DNA of 64,000 bases from Kutzneria sp036403095. GTDB lineage: Bacteria; Actinomycetota; Actinomycetes; Mycobacteriales; Pseudonocardiaceae. The notes below the pieces were generated by a model. The model was given only the letters and a program-made list of their open reading frames with translations. It was not told the DNA's origin and ran no database searches. The position numbers were made by a program, and so were the translations under genes. The stretch is from assembly GCA_036403095.1 (NCBI GenBank), contig DASWRQ010000119.1:60154-124153 (forward strand), given 5' to 3'. Shown here piece after piece: positions 10,601 to 22,600 of this stretch. Numbering within the stretch: position 1 is the first letter of the stretch; each line of letters begins with the position of its first letter.

Positions 10601-13600
10601 CCGTCGGCCGTGCGTTGCGCGCGGTCAATGGCGGCGTGCTGGTCGGCGATCCGATGCTCGGCCGTCCCGACCTGCGAGCGCAGATTGTCCACATAGGCCC
10701 GTCCGTTGCGGACGAACTCTTCCTGCGTGTGCACGGCGTTCTGCGCTTCGCGGAGCTGCTGCCCCCGCTCGCGCGTCGGCACGTAGTGCGGCATGCCGAA
10801 GTCCTTCGACAGCGGCGGCTCTTCCTTGCGCTCGCTGGTTGTCGGCTCGTGTTCCTTCGACTCAGGGTTCTCATGCGCGGCGCGCAGTTCCTGCTCGACC
10901 GACCGCTGCTTCTGCTCGAACGCATCCAGCAAAGACCGGGTCGCCGCCACGTGCTCGGGGCTGTTCGGGTCGACGTGCGCGGTCGGGTTCTGCTCGACGG
11001 CCTCGTGGTGCTGGACGCCGTCCCGGCCGTACTCGCTGTCCTCGTCCGCCTCGAACTTCCGCTTGCGCGAACCGGAACCCGAATCCGACACGGTCGCCGG
11101 GGCCTTGTCACCGAAGCCGCTCTTGTCGACCGGGCCGTGCTGCGCGGCCGTTTCGTCGTCCCCGCCGCCGTAACGACGTCCGTACGGGCTGGTGTCCATC
11201 GGTGTCGGGGCGTGCGGGTCGTTGCCGTGCACCATCATGAAGCCGTAACGGTGCTGGTTCGACAGCGACGCCAGGCGGCCGTTCTGCGTGTCCAGGAAGA
11301 CGATCGAGTTCAGGTCACGGTCGTAGGTCGCGTTGAAGACGTGACCGCCGTCGGCACGGTGCTCGAACACGATGCCGTGCGAACCCGGACCCGAGTTGCG
11401 GAGCGTGTCCACGATCTCCTGAGGACCACTCATCATTCGTTGCTGGCGGTTGTAGTGCGACGTCAACAGATCACCACTGCGCGGCATCGCCGACGGATGC
11501 GGCACCGTCCGATTGCCGCCCAGCGTCTCGATCGTCGACACGACGTTGTTGACGCAGTTGTACATCGCGTCCTGATGACCGGCGTTGAACCGCGGCGCAT
11601 TCAGATCCCGTAGCTGCGGGTAGTTCTCCCGCATGAACGCGATCGGCTCCAGCGAGTGCTCCTGGAATCGCTCGCGCCACATGATCTCCGGCTCGGCCAG
11701 CTGCTCGGCCCGCCGGCGCACTTCGTTCAGCTCGCCTTCGGCGCCGCGGAGTTTCGCCTCGTTCTCGGACAGCTCGTGCCGGGCCGTCCGGGCCCGGTTC
11801 TCCAACTCGGTCAGACCAGCCCGATAACTCTCGGCGTGCTGCTGCGCCCGCAGCACATTGTCCTGCTGCTGACGGATCTCGTGATCGGCCCGCGCCAACG
11901 CGTTGTGCATGTTCCGGCCGCCGGCCCGAGCGATGAAGTCGCGGTTGTGGTTCAGCTGCTGCAACCGCGACTGCTCGTTGTGCACGCCCTGCTCGGCCCG
12001 CGCGACCCCGGACCGCTGCTCGCGGATCTGGTGATCCAGCAGGTTGGCCTGCGAACGCAGGTTGTTCACGTGCTCCTGGCCCAGGCGCACGTTGTTCTCG
12101 TGGATCTGCTGGTTGTTCCGGGCCTCCGCCAGCTGCCGGCCCCGATCCCGCGTCGGCACCGTGTGCGAGGAGCCGAGCCCGGGCATGTGCTGGTTGTGCG
12201 AAGAGCCGAACAGCTCGGGCCCGGTGTGCTCGTCCGAGGCCGGGCGGTGCTCCCCGCCGAACTCCTTGACCACCTGCTCGTGCTGTTGCTCGAACGCGTC
12301 CAGCACGGTCCGCGTGTTCGCCTCGTGCTCCGGACCGTGCTCGACCGGCGGCGTCTCGTCGTGGTTCGCGGTCTCGTGTTCGGCGGACGTCGAGTCGTGC
12401 TGGGACACCGACGGGGTCTCGATGTCGTGCGCGGGACCGCCGAAGTGCGTCTGGTTCGGACCGCCGTAACGACCGTAGGGCCGGGTGTCCATCGCGTCGG
12501 GCACGTGCGGGTCGTGCCCGTCGACCATCATGAACCCGTACCGGTGCTGGTCGTTGACCGACGCCAACCGGCCGTTCTGCGTGTCCAGGAACACGATCGC
12601 GTTCAGATCGCGGTTGTAGTCCACATTGAACACATGGCCGCCGTCGGCGCGGTGCTCGAAGACGATGCCCCGAGAGCCCGGACCGGAGACACGCATTGTC
12701 TGCACGATCTCCTGCGGACCAGTCACCATGCGGTAGTCACGGTTGTAATGCGACCGCAGCAGATCACCGCTGCGCGGCGCCGCCGACGGATGCGGAACCG
12801 TCCGACTTCCGTGGAGCGTCTCGATCGTCGACACGACGTTGTTGACGCAGTTGTACATCGCGTCCTGGTGCCCGGCGTTGAACCGCGGCGCATTCAGGTC
12901 GCGCAGCTGCGGGTAGTTCTCCCGCATGAACTGGATCGGCTCCAGCGAGTGATCCGGATACCGCTCCCGCCACATGATCTCCGGCTCGGCCAGCTGATCG
13001 GCTCGCTGCCGCGCCGAGGTCAGGTCGTTCTCGGCCTGCCGCAGCTGACGCTCGCCCTCGGAAACCTGGTACCGCAACGTGTTGGCCTGGTTCTCCAGGT
13101 CCGTCAGACCACGCCGGTAGCCGTCGGCCTGCTGCTGCGCGCGCTCCGCGATCCCCCGCTGCTGCCGGATGTCGTGATCCGCGCGGGCCAACGCCTCCTG
13201 GTTGCGCCGGCCGCCGGTCCGAGCGATGAAGTCGCGGTTGGTCTCCAGCTGACGCAACTGCCGGTGGTAGCCGTCGGCGGCCTGCTGGGCGCGACTGGCC
13301 AGCGCGTGCTGGTCGGCGACCCGACGCTCGGCCAAGCCGACCTGGGTGCGCAGATTGTCCACATAGGCGTGTCCGTTGCGGACGTGCTCCTCGTGGTTCT
13401 GCACGGTGTTACGCGCTTCTTGCAGCTGCTGGCCCCGCTCGCGCGTCGGCACGTAGTGCGGCATGCCGAAGTCCTTGGACAGCGGCGGCTCTGCCGATTC
13501 CTCACGCTCATGCGCTGTCGGGTTGTGCTCGGGCGCCGGCTCGTGCTCCTGCGACTCCGGGCCCTCATGCGCGGTGCGCAGCTCGTGCTCGATCGACCGC

Positions 13601-16600
13601 TGCTTCTGCTCGAACGTATCCAGCAAGGACCGGGTGGCCGCCACATGATCCGGGCTGTTCGGGTCCACATGAGACGTCGGGTTCGGCTCGACGGCCTCGT
13701 GGTGCTGCACACCCTCGCGGCCGTACTCGCTGTCCTCGTCCACCTCGAACTTCCGCTTGCGTGAACCGGAATCCGACGCCGGCGGCGCGTGCTCCGGGGT
13801 CTTGTCCCCGAAGCCGTGCGACTCGACATTGTCGTGCCCGCCGGCTGCCTCGTCGTCCGCGCCGCCGTAACGGCGGCCGTAGGGACCGGGGTTCGACGGG
13901 GCCGGGGCGTGCGGGTCGTGACCCTGCACCATCATGAAGCCGTAACGGTGCTGGTTCGACAGCGACGCCAGGCGGCCGTTCTGCGTGTCCAGGAAGACGA
14001 TCGAGTTCAGGTCACGGTCATAGGTCGCGTTGAACACGTGACCGCCGTCGGCCCGATGCTCGAACACGATGCCGTGCGAACCCGGACCCGAGTTGCGCAG
14101 CGTGTCCACGATCTCCTGAGGACCACTCATCATCCGCTGCGGACGATTGTAGTGCGACGTCAACAGATCACCACTGCGCGGCATCGCCGACGGATGCGGC
14201 ACCGTCCGATTGCCGCCCAGGGTCTCGATCGTCGACACCACGTTGTTGACGCAGTTGTACATCGCATCCTGATGACCGGCGTTGAACCGCGGCGCGTTCA
14301 GGTCACGCAACTGCCCATAGTTCTCGCGAATGAAGCGGATCGGCTCCAGCGAGTGCTCCGGATACCGTTCCCGCCACATCACTTCCGGGACGGCCAACTC
14401 CTCGGCCCGCCGCCGGACATCGTTCAGCTCGCCCTCGGCGCCCCGCAGCTTGGCCTCATTCTCGGACAGCTCGTGCTGCGTCGCCCGCGCGTTGTCCTCC
14501 AGCTGCGACAGACCCAGGCGATAGCTCTCGGCATGCTGCTGCGCCCGCCGCACATTGTCCTGCTGCAGGCGAATCTCGTGATCGGCCCGGGCCAACGCGT
14601 TGTGCATGTTCCGGCCACCGGCCCGAGCGATGAAGTCGCGGTTGTGGTTCAGCTGCCGCAACCGCGACTGCTCGTTGTGCACACCCTGCTCGGCGCGCGC
14701 GACGCCGGCCCGCTGCTCGGTGATCTGCCGGTTCAGCAGCTCGGCCCGCTGGCGGATGTTGTTCACGTGCTCCTGGCCGAGGCGCACGTTGTTCTCGTGG
14801 ATCCGCTGGTTGTTCCGGGCCTCCTCCAACTGCCGGCCACGGTCCCGGGTCGGCACCGTGTGCGAGGAGCCGAGCCCGGGCATGTGCTGGCTGTGCGAAG
14901 AGCCGAACAGCTCGGACGGCCCGTGCTCACCCTCGGTCCGAGCGCCCGTGCCGAACTCGCGCACGACTGCGGCGTGCTGCTGCTCGAACGCGTCCAGCAC
15001 GGTCCGCGTCGCCGTCTCGTGGTCGACCGGCTCGCGATGCACGTCGGCGTCCGGCGACAGGTCGGTGTGCGGCGCCACCGGCGCGTTAGTCGCGTGATGG
15101 GTCTCCGGCTCGTGCGTTGCCGGCTGATGGGCTGCCGGCTGATGAGTTTCTGCGGGCGCGACGTAGCCGCGGTCCTCCCGCAGCTTCTGGGTGAAGTCGC
15201 GGAACTGCTCCAGGTGCTCGACCGGGTGGCCACCCTGGCGCGCATCGTGGATCTGCTGCTGGACGTGCTCGTGCACGGTCGCCAGGTCGTCGCGGGTGAT
15301 GTCCCGCCAGCCGCGCGCGGCCGGGTCGTCGGGCAACCGCAAGGCCTGCACGGTGAGCGCGGCGGCGCGGTCGTTGGTGAGCTTGGCCAGCCGGTCCTGC
15401 AGCTGCTGCACGCGGTCGTTGTTGCTGGCCTCGTCCCGCAGCATGCGGTCGTTCTTGAGCGCGTTGGGCACGACGTCGGTGAGCTTCCACCGGTCACGGC
15501 GGGACTCGGCGTCGCGCAGGCCCTCGCGCGCGGTCTGGATCCGGTGGTCGTAGTCGCCGGCCCGGTTCAGGTCGACCATGCGCTTGATCGCGTCCGACCG
15601 TGCCTGGTCGTGGGCGAAGGACTGCTGCAACTGCTCGAGGTCCTCACGGTTGCGGCCGTACAGGGAAGCCTCGAACGACCGCAGGCCGCCCTCGGCCACC
15701 GGGGTGAGGCCGCCGGGCAGATGCAGGTCGCCGTCGGGCGTGTGCTCGGACCGGGTGTCCGGCCCCTTCCGCATGAACGGCTGCCGCTGCTCGGGCGGCG
15801 GCTGATGGTCGGCTTCCCGATTCGTGTCACCGTTTGCATCGCGCGCGGGCTCGGGATTGGTGTCGTGGCCCGTGTTGTGCGCGCCGGCGGAGTCGTGCAC
15901 CGAGCCGGGCTGCGGCCGAGCCGGCCCCGAGTCGGGCAACGGGATCCGGTCGACCACCCGCATGTCCCGGGCCCGGTCGAACAGGCGTTCCAGGTGCTCG
16001 GTCGGGTGGCCGCCCAGCTGCGCGTCGTGGATCAGGTCGCTGACGTGGTCCTCGACGGCCAGCAGGTCGTCGGGCGTCAACCGGTTCCAACCCGGCGCGT
16101 GCGGGTCGTCGCCGAGCGACAGGGCATGCGCGGTCATGGCCCCGTCGCGGTCGTGCCGCAGCCGCTCGATCTGGTTGTTGAGGCGCCACACGTGCTGCTT
16201 GAGCTCGCTCTGCTGCCGCTCGCGGTCGGCCTGGTCGCGGCGGGTCAGCTCGGACTTGAACGCGTCCGGCAGCATGTCGGTGGCCTTGCTCAGCTCACCG
16301 GCCCGGCGACGGGTGTAGTCGGCCTCGCGCTCCAGGTCGCGCAGGTGTTGCTCGATCCCGCCCGGCTTGTCGGAGATGGCGTGGTATTCGAGCATCTGCT
16401 CGATCGCGCGATGCCGGTACGGGTCGTCGCCGTGCACCGCGTCGAGCTGCCGCAGCTCGTCGACGCTCTTGCCGTACAGCGAGGCCTCGAACGCGGCGTG
16501 CTCCTGGCGCGGCGTGAGCTCCCGCGGCGGCGCGATGTTGGCCTGCCGTTCCGCGTGGGACAGCTGCTCGTCCAGCTCGTGCTGTTGGCGCTCCAGCGCC

Positions 16601-19600
16601 GCGTCAAGCCGGTTGCGGTCGACCTGCTCCTGGATGCGGTGCTGGTCGGCCTCCATCTGGGCCAGCTGCCGCTGGATCTCCTCCTGCTGCCGGTCCAGCG
16701 CGCCGTGCCCGATGTCGTGCGCCAGCTGCTCGTCGAGCTGCCGCTGCTTGGCCTCGGCATCGGCCAGCATCTCGGCGATCTCGGCCTGCTGGCGCTCGAT
16801 CTCCTCCTGCCGGCGCTGCTCGACCGCCGCCATCATGGCCTGCTCGACCCGGGCCTCCTGGCGTTCCTGGATCCCCTTCGACAGGGTGTCGAGGCCGCGC
16901 AGCTTCTGCACCGTCCGGTGCGTGCCCTCGGCCCGCTCGAAACGCTCCCGGTAGTCGGGGTGGTCGATCAGGTCCAGCTCACGCTTGGCCTCGGCGACAC
17001 CGTGCTCGGCCTGCTCGAGCTTGGTCTCCAGCTCGGCGTCCTCGGCCCGCGTGTGCTCGTCGAACAGGCTGGAGAACAGGTGCACGAAGCCGGTGCGGGA
17101 CTCCTTGCCCTCCTTGAGGTTCTGCAGTGCGACCTCGAAGTTGCGCTGGGTCTCCCGCAGCCCGTCGACGCCGTCCTTGGTGACCTTGGCGTAGACCTGC
17201 CGCACGCCCATCTCGTTGCTCACGCGGTCGTTGAGCGACTTGAGGTGGGTGGCGTCGAAGCCGGCCTTCTCGGCCGCCGAGATCTGCTTGGACAGATGCT
17301 CGCCCAGGTTCACGATCTGGGGCGCGGTCAGGTTGGCCAACCCGTCGGCGTTGCGGCCCTCGACGTTCTTGTCGACCAGGTTCATCAGGCCCAGCGTGTG
17401 CGACTCCGAGCGCAGCTCGCCGATCCGCCCCTCGCGGTCGTCGACCAGCTGCCGCAGGTCGTCGATCTGCTGCTGCCGCCGCTGCTCGGCGTGCTGCTGC
17501 CGCTCGCTCTGCAGGAACTTGGGCAGCGGGTTGGCCTCGGACTCCAGCTTCTGGATCCGGTCCCGGAAACCCTGCGCCTCGTTGGTCAGGTCGCGGAGGA
17601 ACTCGTTGGGGCCGCCCGGATGCTCGACCGCTCGCTTGAGCGTCTGCATCCGGTGCACGGTGTCGAACACCTGCTTGTCCTGGCCGCCGCCGACGATGTC
17701 GGCCACCGTCCGGCCGATGTCCGCCGTGCTCTTGGTGGACAGCGAGGCCTCGAGGCCGTCCAGCATCTCCTTGCGGGTCGGCTCGCCCAGCGCGGCGTAC
17801 TGGCCGTCCTTCGAGTTGATCTTCAGCGGGGACCCGTCGGCCGGGCCGTGGTGGCTCGTCACGCCGTCGTGGTCGACGGACAGGTGCACGCCCAGCGCGT
17901 GCGCCACGGCGTCGGGCAGGTGCTGGCCGACGTGCGAGGAGTGCCACGACGGGGTCTGCAGGCCCTTGCTGACGAGCTCGGCCGAGGTCGGCAGCCGGTG
18001 CTCGTTGACCACCGTGTCGGTGACGTGGTCGAGGACTTCCTTGTCCCCGGCGGACATCGGTCCGTCGTCGAGTCCGGCCCGCACGACCTGCCAGCGCCGC
18101 GACGAGCCGCCCGCCAGGTCGTGCGCCACGGCGTCGCGCCACTGCTGGGTGTGCGCCTCGTCGGTCAGCCCCTGGTGGTCCGGGCGTAGGTCGGGCGCGA
18201 ACTTGGCCAGGTCGTCCGAGCCGAAGTGATCGGCCGCCCACTTGGACAGGCCGCGGTTGTCCAGACCGGGGAACTCGAAGCGGTCCGGGTTCTCGCCGAT
18301 CTTCGACAGCACCGAGTCGGTGGCCGTCTTCACGCCGTCACGGCCCACGAACGGCGCGGCCCCGTCCACCTTCACGTGCTGGAAGGCCGAACTGCGCAGC
18401 ACCGACTCGACCAGCCCGACGCCGTCCATGTTCGGCTGGTGCTCCTGCATTCCGCGCCACGCCTGCGAGTCGTCCTCGTCGCGGGGCGGTCGGTGCTGCT
18501 CGAAGGAGCCCGGCATCACGTGGTCGCCGGCGCCGAAGTCGGCGCCGCGCTGCGGGTTCGGCGCGGCCATGGTGGGCTGCTGGCTGTTGAGGAACTGGAT
18601 GGCCTCCGGGTTGCCGGCATTGGCCAGAGCGCGGATCGCGTCCATGTCGCCGGTCTGGGCCAGCTTCAGCAGCTCCTGGTTGGCGGCGGCGTCGCCGTGC
18701 CGGGCGAGGTCGCTCAGCGCGTCCAGGTTCCGGTTCTGCACCAAGGCGTTGAGCGCGTTGTGGTCGCCGCCGATGGCCATGTTCTTCAGCGCCGCCTCGG
18801 CGTGCGAGTTGCCGCCGCGCGACAGGTCGGACAGCCCCGGCACGTCCTTGAGGTTGGCCAGCGAGTGCACGGCCGGCTCGTTGCCCTGGCCGGCGAGGTG
18901 GCGCAGCGCGTCCGTGCTGTGCGGCACGCCCTTGGTGGCCAGGTCGGTCAGGGTGTTGACGTCCTTGGCCTCGGTGACGAGCTTGAGCGCCTCGGTGTTG
19001 CCCTTGCCGGCCAGGTCCTTGATGCCGGCGTAACCGGCATGATTGCCCGAGTCGACCACGTGCTTGAGTCCGGCGACGTCGTTCTGGCCGTGCAGCGCCT
19101 CCAACGCCGGCACGTGGTTGGCCACGGCCAGCTTCTTGATCGCGTCGTAGGCGTGCTGGTTGTTGTTGCGGGCCAGGTCGACCAGCGTCGGCACGTCCTG
19201 GCGGTCGCCGATGTGGTCGACCGCCCGCGTGTCGCCCTTGCCGGCGAACTCCTTGACCTTGTCGTAGGCCGGCAGCGAGCTGTTCTTGGACGCCTCCACC
19301 AGCGCGGGCACGTCGCCCTTGCCGGCCAGGTGGTCCACCGCCGGCACGTTGCCCTGGCCGGCCAGATGTTTGATGCCCTCGTAGCCGGACTGATTGCCGC
19401 GGTTGGCCACCTCGGCCAGGTTGTCCACCTCGCCGCGGTTGACCATGCCGTTGAGCGCGTCGTGATCGCCGCCCGTGGCCAGCGACAGCAGCCGCTCCCC
19501 GGCGCCGGTGTCCCCGTGCTTGGCGAACGCCTCCAGCGCCGGCACGTGGTTGTCCTGGCCGAGCTTGGTCAGCAGCGCCTTGGCCACCTCGTGGCTGGGG

Positions 19601-22600
19601 TTGCGGAAGGCGAGTCCCTCCAGCACGTCGATGGGCTTCTGCTTGCCCAGCACGTCCAACGGGCCCTGCTCGCCGGCCCGGACCAGGCCGTCGACCGCGT
19701 GCACGTGCTCCTTGCCGGCCAGGTCGACCAGCACCTGGTGGGCGCCCGCGTCGCCGTTGCGGGCCAGGTCGGTCAGCGTCTTCATGGCATCGCGGTTGCC
19801 CTCTTCCGCGAGCTGCGTCAACGCGTTGCCGTCACCGGCCGCGGCCTTGTCGTACACCGAGGGGCCGGGATTCGGCGTCTGGTCGCCGTACAGGTCCTTG
19901 TGCGGCGTGTCCCGGACGATGGCGCCGGAGTGGTCCAGGTTGCGCTCCAGCAGCCAGAGCTCTCGCGGGTTGATGGCCGAGTCGGGGCCGTACAGGCCGT
20001 TGGTCATCATGCCCTTGTCCGAGTCGGACACGACCCGGTTGTGCACGGTGTGCGGCGTGTCGTGCGAGGTCTTGCTGCTCTGGTTCCAGCCCTTGATCTT
20101 CGTGCCGTGGGCCTGGTCCTGGAAGACCACGTTCTCGTTCTTGTAGTGGTCGAAGAAGCCGAGCGTGTGGCCGATCTCGTGGGCCAGCGTGTGGTCGTTG
20201 TCCAGGCCGGTCCAGCCCAGCTGGTGGGCCCGCGCGCCGTCCGGCAACGCCGCCACCGAGATGTGCGCCTTGTCCTTGTCGTTGGTGAACTCGACCTTCA
20301 CGTGCAGCTGGTCGCCGCTGGGCAGCCGGTTGCCCTGGTTGTAGAACCGGTCGACGCCGCGGCCCATGCCCTGCTGGACCCGCTGCACCGCGGCCGGGTC
20401 GGCGCCCGGCGGCACGTCCAGGTGCACCTTGACGGTGAACTCCTTGACCCACTTGCCCGGCAGCACCTCCATCCGCCGGACGTCGTAGGTCGTCGGGCTC
20501 TGCTCGGCGTTGAGGGTGAGCTTCGGGCCCTTCTCCTGCTTGATCGTGACCTTGGGCCCGGGATCGTTCTCGGCCGCCTTCTTGGCGGCCTCCTTCTCCT
20601 CCGGCGTACGGTACTTCGGATTGGGATCCACAGTGGACTTGTCGCCGGTCTTGGGAGCCGGCGGGTCGTCGTAGTGCCGACGGTTGACGTCGGTCATCTC
20701 CACCTTGGACGAGGTGACGAAGGCCGGTTTCTCCACCTTCACGGTCACCTTGGCGTTCTCGTACGCCGGCGTGCCGCGCAGGTGCGACCACTGGTCGTTG
20801 TGCACCGGCTTGTCCGGCAGCATCCAGGGCGCGGTCTCCGCTTCGCTGTACCGCCAGCTCTCGTCGTCCGAGACCTGTTTCTTGGGCAGCTTGATCGGAC
20901 CGTCGTCCTCGGGCGCCTTGTCCTTCGGCGGCGCGGTGTCCTTGTCGCCCTTGTTCTTGTCGCCTTCGTTCTTGTCGCCTTCGTTCTTGTCGGCGGCCGG
21001 GTTCTTGGGCGCGGGCGTCGTGTCGTCGTTGTGCGCCTGGGGTTGGCCGGTCGAGTGGTGCGTCTGCTCGTCGCCGCCAGGCGTGTGGTGCGTGTCCGGG
21101 CCGGCGGACTCGAGCGCGCCGTCGACCACCTTGATCTTGCCGTTGGCGGTGAGCTTGGCGATGTCCGGCGCCAGCTTGCGGAACTCGTCGTCGCGCTCCT
21201 TGAACCGCTGCTCGACCTGGCGCTGCTGGTCGGGCGTCATCTTGCCGAACGCCTTGTCGGACGGCAGCTTCGGCTCGTAGTAGCCGGGCTTGCCGATCTT
21301 CTCGTCGTTGGCGCCCAACCGAACGTCGACGTTGTCGAGCGGCCGGGTGATGATCTCTTCCGGCGGCGGCCGATGGCCCTGAGCCGACGGCTCCTCGTGC
21401 GGCACCGGCTCGGGCGTATGCGTCTCCGCCGGCGTGCGCGGCGGGTTCTGGGCGTCCGACGGCATACGGGACGGTTCATGCGTCTCGGCCAGCGTACGCG
21501 GCGGCGCGGCCGGAGCGTCGGCCGGCGTGCGCGGCGGGTTCGGGGTGTCCGACGGCGTATGCGGCGGTTCATGCATCTCGGCCGGCGTGCGCGGCGGCGG
21601 GGCCGGAGTGTCGGTCAGCGTGCGCGGCGGCTCGGGCGTGTCGGTCGGGGTGCGGGGCGGCGGCGTCTGGGCCAGGTGCTCCTGGTTGCCGTGCGGTTGC
21701 TCGGCCGGCGGCTGCTCCCGCACGTTCGTGTGCGGCTCGTTGACCTCGGTCGGCGGCGCGGTGCGGTCAGTGTCAATCTTCGGCTGCTCGACCTTGGTGG
21801 TGTCCGGCGTCTTGTCCGACACCGACGGCCGCTCGCCGGGACGCGGCGGCGGAGTCGACGACTGCGGCTGGCCGGTGTTCCGACTCGGCGGCGGCGTCGC
21901 CGCGTTCTGAGTGCCCGTGTTGCGGTCGCCCGTGTTGGTCGGGCCGTCGTGATGGCCGCCCATCCCGACCGGCGGCGGCACCGCAGCGTTGTCGTTCTGG
22001 TGCTGGGTGGCGGTCGTGTGGTCGTCGCCCGTGGAGCGGACGTTGCCGCCGCTGTTGTCCTGCGTGGTCGTGCGGGTCCCGCCGCCCACGTGCTCCTGCG
22101 TGGTCGTGTCGTGCTGAGTCGTGTCGTGCTGAGTCGTGTCCTGGTGCTGGGTGGGCGACGCCTCCTGCCGCGGCGGCACGTTCTGGTTCTGCTGCGGGCC
22201 GTTCTCGTGCTGCTGCGGCACGTTCGAGGAGCCGCCGGTGTCCTGGCGCACCGGCGGCGGCGTCTGCGCCGTGTTGTGCTGCCCAGTGTTCGTCTGACCG
22301 GTGTTGGTCTGACCGGTGTTGGTCTGCGTGTTGTCGTGCTGCACCGGCGGCGCGTTGTGCTCGACCGGCGGCGCGTTGTGCTGCACCGGTGGGGCGTTGT
22401 GCTGGGCCGGGGGCTGGGCGGTGTTGTGCTGCGACGTGTCCTGGTTCTGCGTCTCCTGCGGCGGCGGCACGTCGTGCTGCTGCTGTTGCGGCGGCGGCAC
22501 GTTCTGGTGCTGCTGCGGCTGGTTCGTGTTCGCCGACCCACCGGTCTCGTTGTGCGACGGAGGCGGCGGCTGCGCGGTGTTGTGGGTGCCGGTGTTGTTA

